The notes under the pieces were generated by a model, which saw nothing but the letters and a program-made list of their open reading frames with translations, was not told where the DNA came from and ran no database searches. A stretch of DNA of 12,235 bases from Sandaracinobacteroides sp041909755 (lineage in GTDB: Bacteria > Pseudomonadota > Alphaproteobacteria > Sphingomonadales > Sphingomonadaceae). Positions within the stretch are counted from its first letter, which is position 1, and each line of letters begins with the position of its first letter. Below are positions 7,550-12,235 of this stretch, one piece after another. The stretch lies in NCBI RefSeq assembly GCF_041909755.1, contig NZ_JAYRCW010000076.1, positions 1 to 12,235 of the forward strand. The letters are read 5' to 3'. A program made the position numbers and the translations under genes.

Positions 7550-9628
7550 GTGGATTACGACGGAGAACGCGCACTTGCTTTACTGCAACTCGGTTCCGGG
7601 AAATGGGGCGCGACCTTCCGGGAGGGGCAAGAAGAAGCCATCCGTCATGTCGTAGAAGGACAAGGCCGCCTGCTCGTTGTTCAGAAAACGGGCTGGGGCA
7701 AAAGCTTCGTCTATTTCATCGCAGCTAAATTGCTGCGAGAGGCCGGCTCCGGTCCCGCGCTTCTCATTTCACCTCTTCTATCCTTGATGAGGAACCAGAT
7801 CGCTGCGGCGGAACGAATGGGAGTCCGGGCTGCGACCATCAACTCTAGCAATGTCGACGAATGGTCAGCTGTTCGCGCGGCCATTCTTCGGGACGAGGTT
7901 GATGTGCTCCTTATTTCACCCGAGCGCCTGGCAAATGACAGCTTCGTAGAGGAGGTTCTCTCCCCAATTGCAGATCGGATCGACCTTATGGTTGTAGACG
8001 AGGCCCATTGCATCTCAGACTGGGGCCACGACTTTCGACCACATTATAGACTGCTCGAACGCATAGTCAGGAACTCGCCAGCAAATCTGCGCATGCTGGC
8101 GACGACGGCCACCGCAAACAATCGGGTGATGGACGATTTGGTCGAGGTGCTCGGTCCCGATCTCGGCATTTCTCGCGGTGATCTGAATCGTCCATCGCTA
8201 ACCCTGCAGACCTTCCGAATGCCCAGCCAAGCAGAGCGATTGGCCTGGCTGGCGCAGAATCTCCAAACCCTGCCCGGACATGGGATTATCTACACACTGA
8301 CAGTTCGGGACGCGAACCAAGTCACTCAATGGCTCAAGTCTCGTGGTTTCAACGTGGAGGCCTACACAGGGGAAACAGGGGAAGGCCGTGAGGTCCTTGA
8401 ACAGGCGCTCCTCGACAACGAGGTCAAAGCGTTGGTCGCAACTACTGCGCTGGGAATGGGATACGACAAGCCAGACTTAGCCTTCGTGATCCACTATCAA
8501 ACTCCCGGATCGGTTGTGGCGTATTACCAGCAAGTCGGAAGAGCCGGGCGCGCACTGCCAGCCGCATACGGCGTTTTGCTTAGCGGTCGCGAAGAGGCGG
8601 AGGTAACCGATTGGTTCATTAGAAGCGCCTTCCCGACTCCGGTTGAAGTTGAGATGGTTCTAGCGGCCCTCAACGATGCGCCGCATGGCCTTTCCATCCC
8701 GGAGCTACTCAACGAAGTGAACCTAAGCAAAGGACGGATTGAAAAGACGATCGCCCTTTTATCCCTAGAGAGTCCCGCGCCCGTCGCGAAGCAGGGGACG
8801 AAATGGCAGCTTACGGCCGCTACGCTCGGTGATGCGTTCTGGGAGCGAGCCGAGCGACTTACCACTCTTCGCCGCGCTGAAGCAGAGGAGATGCAAAGCT
8901 ACGTCGATCTGCCACTCGGCGACCACATGGCGTTTCTGATAAGAGCTTTGGACGGCGATCCGGGGGACGCCTCAGGACCCAACCTGCCCCCCCTCTCCGG
9001 TGATTGTGATCCATCTCTTGTGAGCGCCGCAATCGAGTTCCTACAAAGGACTAGCCTCCCCTTTGAGCCTCGAAAGCAATGGCCTGCGGGCGGACTGCCA
9101 ATTTACGGTCAGGCCGGGAGGATCAATGCACATCACCAAGCTCAAGAAGGCCGCGCGCTCTGCGTGTGGGGAGATGCGGGTTGGGGAAACCTTGTCCGAC
9201 AGGGCAAATATCATGACGGGCGGTTCAGCGATGACCTCGTGATCGCTTGCCAGGAAATGATAGCGGCTTGGGGGCCTAGCCCTGCGCCTCGATGGGTGAC
9301 CTGCGTGCCTTCATTACGACACCCCGAGTTGGTTCCCGACTTTGCCCAGCGGCTGGCCGCTGCGCTCGGTTTACCGTTCCATATCGTTCTCACGAAAACC
9401 GATGAGCGTCCCGAGCAGAAGACGATGGCAAACAGTGCTCAGCAAGCACGCAACGTCGATGGTTCGCTTGCCGTTTTGAACGATGCCTTGCCCAATGGAC
9501 CAGTCCTCCTCGTCGATGATATGGTTGACTCTCGTTGGACGATCGCGGTTTCAGCGTGGCTATTGCGAACACATGGAAGCGGCGAGGTTTGGCCTGTTGC
9601 CCTCTCCTTGACAGGGCAAAACGAATGA
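7550..9628 (+). CDS. RecQ-family helicase fused to a C-terminal phosphoribosyltransferase-like domain (ShosT-like?)
   Basis: The 692-aa product begins with a RecQ-type SF2 helicase: motif 0 FREGQ (23-27), Walker A TGWGKS (47-52), motif II DEAH (150-153) followed by the RecQ aromatic-rich loop CISDWGHDFRP (154-164), motif III ATTATA (184-189), motif V ATTALGMGYDKPD (297-309) and motif VI QQVGRAGR (327-334). A winged-helix-like part follows near 360-422. The cysteine-rich zinc element and HRDC domain of housekeeping RecQ are not visible. Residues about 510-690 resemble a ComF-type PRTase, with the PRPP-loop VLLVDDMVDSRWT at 652-664; the usual Gly of that loop is R662. The start is GTG at 7550, six bases after GAGGG (7539-7543). 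It is coupled to the next gene by ATGA. PRTase plus DprA pairs recall ShosTA, where the PRTase protein is the toxin; a defence role here is inferred. Domains are sure, function is not. Confidence 0.88.
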   Translation: MDYDGERALALLQLGSGKWGATFREGQEEAIRHVVEGQGRLLVVQKTGWGKSFVYFIAAKLLREAGSGPALLISPLLSLMRNQIAAAERMGVRAATINSSNVDEWSAVRAAILRDEVDVLLISPERLANDSFVEEVLSPIADRIDLMVVDEAHCISDWGHDFRPHYRLLERIVRNSPANLRMLATTATANNRVMDDLVEVLGPDLGISRGDLNRPSLTLQTFRMPSQAERLAWLAQNLQTLPGHGIIYTLTVRDANQVTQWLKSRGFNVEAYTGETGEGREVLEQALLDNEVKALVATTALGMGYDKPDLAFVIHYQTPGSVVAYYQQVGRAGRALPAAYGVLLSGREEAEVTDWFIRSAFPTPVEVEMVLAALNDAPHGLSIPELLNEVNLSKGRIEKTIALLSLESPAPVAKQGTKWQLTAATLGDAFWERAERLTTLRRAEAEEMQSYVDLPLGDHMAFLIRALDGDPGDASGPNLPPLSGDCDPSLVSAAIEFLQRTSLPFEPRKQWPAGGLPIYGQAGRINAHHQAQEGRALCVWGDAGWGNLVRQGKYHDGRFSDDLVIACQEMIAAWGPSPAPRWVTCVPSLRHPELVPDFAQRLAAALGLPFHIVLTKTDERPEQKTMANSAQQARNVDGSLAVLNDALPNGPVLLVDDMVDSRWTIAVSAWLLRTHGSGEVWPVALSLTGQNE

Positions 9629-10929
9629 CACCGTCAATTTCCCCAAATACGCAAGCGATCCTGCTTCTAACCGCGCCTCTGATAGTGGGGAAAAGTTCGA
9701 AGAATGCAGACCTGATCACTCCAGCGGAATACAGGCGGTTTGCCAAACATCTGCGAGAGATCGACCGCGAACCTTCTGACCTTCTAACGCCCGCGTTCGG
9801 GGAAATCGCGGAAATGTGTGCGCCCGCCGTCTCGCCTGACCGGCTGACAGCGCTCTTGGGCCGTGGCTTTCAGTTGAGCCAGGCCATCGAGAGATGGCAA
9901 GCGCGCGCAATATGGGTGATCAGTAGGGCCGATCCGGAATATCCTGCGCGGCTAAAAAGTTGCCTACGAAATGACGCGCCATCAGTCCTTTACGGATGTG
10001 GGGATTTGAGTGCCTTTAATCGGGGTGGATTAGCCGTGGTGGGATCGCGCGCTGCGGATGAAGAACTGCTCTCTTACACGCTTGATGTTGGCGAATTGGC
10101 GGCGCGGGCCGGTCGGGCCGTGATCTCGGGTGGCGCGAAGGGCATAGATCAATATGCAATGCGAGGAGCGCTGAACGCGGGAGGGCGAGTGATCGGGGTG
10201 TTGGCCGACAGCCTTGAACGCCAAGCTATGAATCGAGACCACCGAAACATGATTGTCGATGGTCAACTCACTCTCATATCTCCTTTTGACCCCAGCGCCG
10301 GCTTCAACGTTGGCAACGCGATGCAGCGTAACAAGTCGATCTACGCGCTATCGGATGCTGCGCTCGTTGTGAGTTCCGATGTTGGGAAAGGCGGCACTTG
10401 GGCTGGCGCTGTCGAGCAGCTCGACAAATATCGCTGCGTGCCGATCTACGTTCGATCGGTCGGCGAACCGCAACCCGGCCTTGCGGCGCTGAAAAACAAA
10501 GGCGCGGCTGATTGGCCAAACCCTCGCGACGTCGAAGCTCTGGATGCCCTCCTCAACCAATCGGCTCACAACGTATCGATCAGAGTGCCGAGCCTTTTCG
10601 ATGCGCAGGTCGAAATTGCCGATGATAAAGAATCCCGCGCTGCGGCACGACCCGATGCTACCGCGCGAGAAGCAAGTGCGAACACTGAGGATGCAACCAG
10701 CCTGGCGCAAGCGAGCCTTGAAAGCCCGGCCGACGCGATCTTCCAAGCAGCGCGATCAGCAATCCAAGCTGTTCTCAGTGAACCAAAGAAAGAGGCAGAC
10801 GTCGCCAGCGCACTCGATGTTTCCGCCGCACAAACGAAGCAGTGGCTGGGGAGAATGATCGAAGAAGGTCTGATTGAGAAAACCAAAAAGCCAGTCAGAT
10901 ACCGCCTCGCTTCAAAAAAGCTGATTTGA
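9625..10929 (+). CDS. DprA/SLOG-like protein with C-terminal winged helix (ShosA-like?)
   Basis: The 434-aa product has a helical N-terminal region (1-120) and a DprA-type Rossmann core: VVGSR (138-142), ISGGAKGID (167-175), GALNAGGRVIGVL (181-193), QRNKSIYALSD (234-244, matching the RNR-I-SGLS motif of DprA) and GKGGTWAGAVEQL (254-266), which resembles the LOG family's PGGxGTxxE loop. An acidic, Ala-rich linker (about 312-370) leads to a winged helix (372-430). Housekeeping DprA loads RecA on single-stranded DNA during transformation. This copy is divergent, lies in foreign DNA and overlaps the helicase-PRTase gene by ATGA, so an antitoxin/sensor role as in ShosA is more likely. The start ATG at 9625 has AGGG at 9613-9616. 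An in-frame upstream ATG at 9535 would add 30 residues translated out of frame from the helicase coding sequence and is rejected. Confidence 0.85.
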   Translation: MTPSISPNTQAILLLTAPLIVGKSSKNADLITPAEYRRFAKHLREIDREPSDLLTPAFGEIAEMCAPAVSPDRLTALLGRGFQLSQAIERWQARAIWVISRADPEYPARLKSCLRNDAPSVLYGCGDLSAFNRGGLAVVGSRAADEELLSYTLDVGELAARAGRAVISGGAKGIDQYAMRGALNAGGRVIGVLADSLERQAMNRDHRNMIVDGQLTLISPFDPSAGFNVGNAMQRNKSIYALSDAALVVSSDVGKGGTWAGAVEQLDKYRCVPIYVRSVGEPQPGLAALKNKGAADWPNPRDVEALDALLNQSAHNVSIRVPSLFDAQVEIADDKESRAAARPDATAREASANTEDATSLAQASLESPADAIFQAARSAIQAVLSEPKKEADVASALDVSAAQTKQWLGRMIEEGLIEKTKKPVRYRLASKKLI

Positions 10930-11085
10930 ATGGGTTAGTGCCCGCAAAAGTGCTGTCGCGCTTGTGTGATCGTTCTCGGCGGTGAGACTCGGCAATTTAG
11001 CTTCGTTCCTGTTTCGTCATCAGCTCAAGCCTTTGTTGCCCATTGAACTCCGGTGATGCATCAAGCAACGCTGGAGGGCAGCGTC
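10930..11085. other. Gap between DprA-like gene and hsdM remnant
   Basis: In these 156 bases I see no gene, no clear terminator and no convincing promoter. CTCGGC occurs twice about 15 nt apart near 10975-10995, which may be chance. The 3' end holds the strong GGAGGG ribosome binding site of the hsdM remnant. Confidence 0.4.
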
Positions 11086-11280
11086 TTGAATCACCAATCG
11101 CTTTCGAATTTTATCTGGTCTGTCGCCGATCTGCTGCGCGGCGATTATAAGCAGTCCGAATACGGTCGCGTCATATTGCCGTTCACCGTGCTGCGGCGGC
11201 TGGATTGCGTTCTCGCGCCGACCAAGGCTGCCGTCCTCAAGGAAGTTGACGCCGGCCGCCCTGGGCGCGCCGCACCCTGA
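11086..11280 (+). pseudogene. hsdM: Type I restriction-modification methyltransferase HsdM, N-terminal fragment
   Basis: HsdM is the N6-adenine methyltransferase subunit of type I restriction-modification. A TTG at 11086, seven bases after GGAGGG (11073-11078), opens NHQSLSNFIWSVADLLRGDY, followed by EYGRVILPFTVLRRLD and CVLAPTKAAVLKE. This is a near-textbook HsdM_N helical domain of about 53 residues. The family continues for several hundred residues with a DPPY/NPPF methylase domain; here similarity stops near 11244 and the frame runs a few unrelated, GC-rich codons to TGA at 11278-11280. The fragment cannot methylate. The earlier GTG at 11053 in the same frame is less likely because the ribosome binding site points to the TTG. 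No hsdS or hsdR is present, so the rest of the system was probably deleted. Confidence 0.82.
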
Positions 11281-11399
11281 AGCTGTGCATCCGCCCCAAC
11301 GGCCGGCTTGCCCCGGCCGCCCGGCTGTTCGTGCAGCATCTGGTGCGCCACCGCGAGGCGCAGGCGCAATCGAACGTCAGGATGCTGGCGAGGGCCTGA
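11250..11399 (+). pseudogene. C-terminal remnant of a probable LysR-type regulator
   Basis: In the frame ending with TGA at 11397-11399, the sequence RRTLKLCIRPNGRLAPAARL then FVQHLVRHRE resembles the end of a LysR effector-binding domain, where an LSPAVRAFIDWL-like helix is common. A TGA at 11247-11249 closes the frame upstream and the expected 250 residues before it are absent, replaced by the hsdM fragment. The base composition is that of the chromosome, so this is the resumed host sequence after the island junction. Assignment rests on a short stretch. Confidence 0.5.
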
Positions 11400-11403
11400 C
11401 GGC

Positions 11404-12054
11404 TCAATCCCGGTCCAGAAGGCCGCCGAACGCCGCGATCAGCATGTCCGCATGGCGCTGCACGGCCTCGTCGCTGAACGGGTCGCGGTGCGTCATCTGC
11501 ATGATCAGGTGGTGCGCGTTGTAGATCATCGCGCCGGCCCCATGGATGGAAAGCGTGAGCGCCACCGGGTCCCACTGCTTCAGGCGCCCCTGCGCCTGAA
11601 GCTGGTTGATGACGTTGCGCAGCATGCCGTACTGCGGATTTCCAAGCTCGCGCAGAAGCCATTTCAGCCGCGGCCCGCCACACAGGCCCTCGCGGAAAAT
11701 CACCCGCCCCAGCTGAGGCACCTGCGCCGATGCCATCACGAAGCGGCGCAGCAGCACCCTGAACTGGTCCTCCAGCGACAGGTCGCGATACTCGTCGAGG
11801 TTCAGCGTCTGGCGCGCGTCGATCCGGGCGATCAGATCCCGCATCGCCTGTTGCCACAGCGCTTCCTTCGTCTCGAAATGATAGAGCACCACCGATTGCG
11901 AGCTGCCGGCCACCTTGGCGATCTCGGTCGTGGAAACCGAATCGAACCCTTTTTCGGCAAACAGCTCCAGCGCGGCCGCCAGGATGCGCTTGCGCCCGTC
12001 GCGTTCGCGCCCGCGCTTCGCCGTGCCGGCAATCTCCACCTGCGTCGAACTCAT
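11404..12054 (-). CDS. TetR/AcrR-family transcriptional regulator
   Basis: The 216-aa product has the typical TetR size. Residues 21-67 form the DNA-binding domain: RKRILAAALELFAEKGFDSV, then STTEIAKVAGSSQSVVLYHF with the helix-turn-helix, then ETKEALW. The C-terminal ligand-binding half is helical and divergent (PQLGRVIFREGL near 113-124, HGAGAMIYNAHHLIMQM near 171-187), resembling regulators with a TetR_C-type domain that control fatty-acid, CoA-ester or efflux genes; the ligand cannot be told. Its start ATG at 12054-12052 has GGGGAT about eight bases upstream on the minus strand. It converges with the LysR remnant, their stops being only a few bases apart. High GC marks it as native chromosome. 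Confidence 0.92.
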   Translation of the reverse strand: MSSTQVEIAGTAKRGRERDGRKRILAAALELFAEKGFDSVSTTEIAKVAGSSQSVVLYHFETKEALWQQAMRDLIARIDARQTLNLDEYRDLSLEDQFRVLLRRFVMASAQVPQLGRVIFREGLCGGPRLKWLLRELGNPQYGMLRNVINQLQAQGRLKQWDPVALTLSIHGAGAMIYNAHHLIMQMTHRDPFSDEAVQRHADMLIAAFGGLLDRD

Positions 12055-12235
12055 AACAGACGATCCCCATCAAGCGCTGTCGCCAAGCCGACGGCAGACT
12101 GCGCGCCAACGCGCCCTTAGACGAGATGGCAGTTCGGGAACACAGGCTTGCCCGATGGAGAAGCGACGGCGGCGCGCCGGGCAACAGGCGCGAAGCCCCC
12201 GGATTGCCCGCTCGTCAACGCTCGCTTCGCCAACC
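12055..12235. other. Right-edge region upstream of the TetR gene
   Basis: These 181 bases include the TetR gene's promoter region, but no confident promoter was found. On the minus strand a frame open from the right edge ends with TAA at 12119-12117, giving 39 codons of unrecognised, Ala/Gly-rich sequence; it might be the tail of an upstream gene but evidence is poor. CGGGCAA (12178-12184) and TTGCCCG (12204-12210) form a seven-base inverted repeat with a further GGC/GCC pair inside; no T-run follows. Confidence 0.3.

Larger units (their letters stand above)
7329..11246. mobile_element. Probable genomic-island remnant inserted at tRNA-Lys
   Basis: From just after the tRNA to about 11246 the sequence is clearly less GC-rich (upper fifties by eye against about 70 % in the flanks) and codon third positions are mixed. 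The cargo is accessory: a helicase-PRTase / DprA-like pair and a truncated type I restriction-modification gene. tRNA 3' ends are classic targets of tyrosine-recombinase islands. No integrase and no duplicated tRNA 3' end (attR) is found in the window, and the right edge falls inside two truncated genes, so the island looks decayed by a deletion. The right limit is set by the last base that resembles hsdM, within a few bases. Confidence 0.6.

Noticed and set aside
7531..7728. ATG at 7531 opening a 65-codon plus-strand frame
   Set aside because: It overlaps the helicase start in another frame, is Arg-rich, and the GAGGG site fits the GTG at 7550.
9535..9624. Upstream start for the DprA-like gene giving 30 more residues
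   Set aside because: It overlaps the helicase-PRTase coding end in another frame, lacks a good ribosome binding site, and the ATGA at 9625 is a typical coupled start.
7550..10929. Ordinary housekeeping recQ and dprA
   Set aside because: The helicase lacks the zinc and HRDC parts and carries a PRTase domain; the pair is coupled, foreign in composition and located at a tRNA.
11940..11950. TCGAACCCT match to the tRNA T-arm as a possible attR
   Set aside because: Only nine bases match, it sits inside the TetR coding sequence, and the rest of the tRNA 3' end is absent.
11237..12184. 315-codon minus-strand frame overlapping the TetR gene
   Set aside because: The 216-codon frame in the same span encodes a clear TetR helix-turn-helix; the longer one is a shadow.

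Overview
The window looks like a high-GC alphaproteobacterial chromosome, probably a member of the Sphingomonadales (an inference from the mutL / mreBCD-mrdA-rodA layout, the Pro/Ala-rich MreC tail and the roughly 70 % GC of the flanks; no 16S is present). It has three parts.

(1) Bases 1-7122 are core chromosome. The 5' part of mutL (mismatch repair) lies on the minus strand and runs off the left edge. Divergent from it is the complete rod-shape operon mreB-mreC-mreD-mrdA(PBP2)-rodA on the plus strand, with 4-nt ATGA overlaps or very short gaps between most genes. These proteins form the elongasome: MreB filaments under the membrane, MreC/MreD scaffold, RodA glycosyltransferase and PBP2 transpeptidase. 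A tRNA-Lys(CUU) gene follows at 7253-7328.

(2) From just after the tRNA CCA end to about 11246 the DNA changes character: GC drops by eye to the upper fifties, third positions become mixed, and the genes are accessory. This reads as a foreign island inserted at the 3' end of the tRNA gene. It holds (a) a 221-bp leader with a TGGGCAACA direct repeat, a perfect 18-bp palindrome, a promoter-like TTGACC-17-CTTAAT and an inverted repeat that covers the ribosome binding site; (b) a 692-aa RecQ-family helicase whose C-terminus is a phosphoribosyltransferase-like domain; (c) a translationally coupled 434-aa DprA/SLOG-like protein with a C-terminal winged helix; and (d) the first ~60 codons of a type I restriction-modification methyltransferase (hsdM), cut off abruptly. 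No integrase and no second copy of the tRNA end are present, so the right part of the island appears to be deleted.

(3) From about 11250 the high-GC chromosome resumes inside the last ~40 codons of what looks like a LysR-type regulator. A complete TetR-family repressor follows on the minus strand, then a short gene-poor edge.

The most interesting unit is the two-gene helicase-PRTase + DprA-like module at 7550-10929. The pairing of a PRTase protein with a DprA homologue is the architecture of the ShosTA toxin-antitoxin/anti-phage system. Here the PRTase is fused to a RecQ-type helicase and the module sits next to a restriction-modification remnant in a tRNA-associated island, so I read it as a candidate helicase-bearing ShosTA-like defence system. 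That function is an inference; only the domains and gene order are seen.
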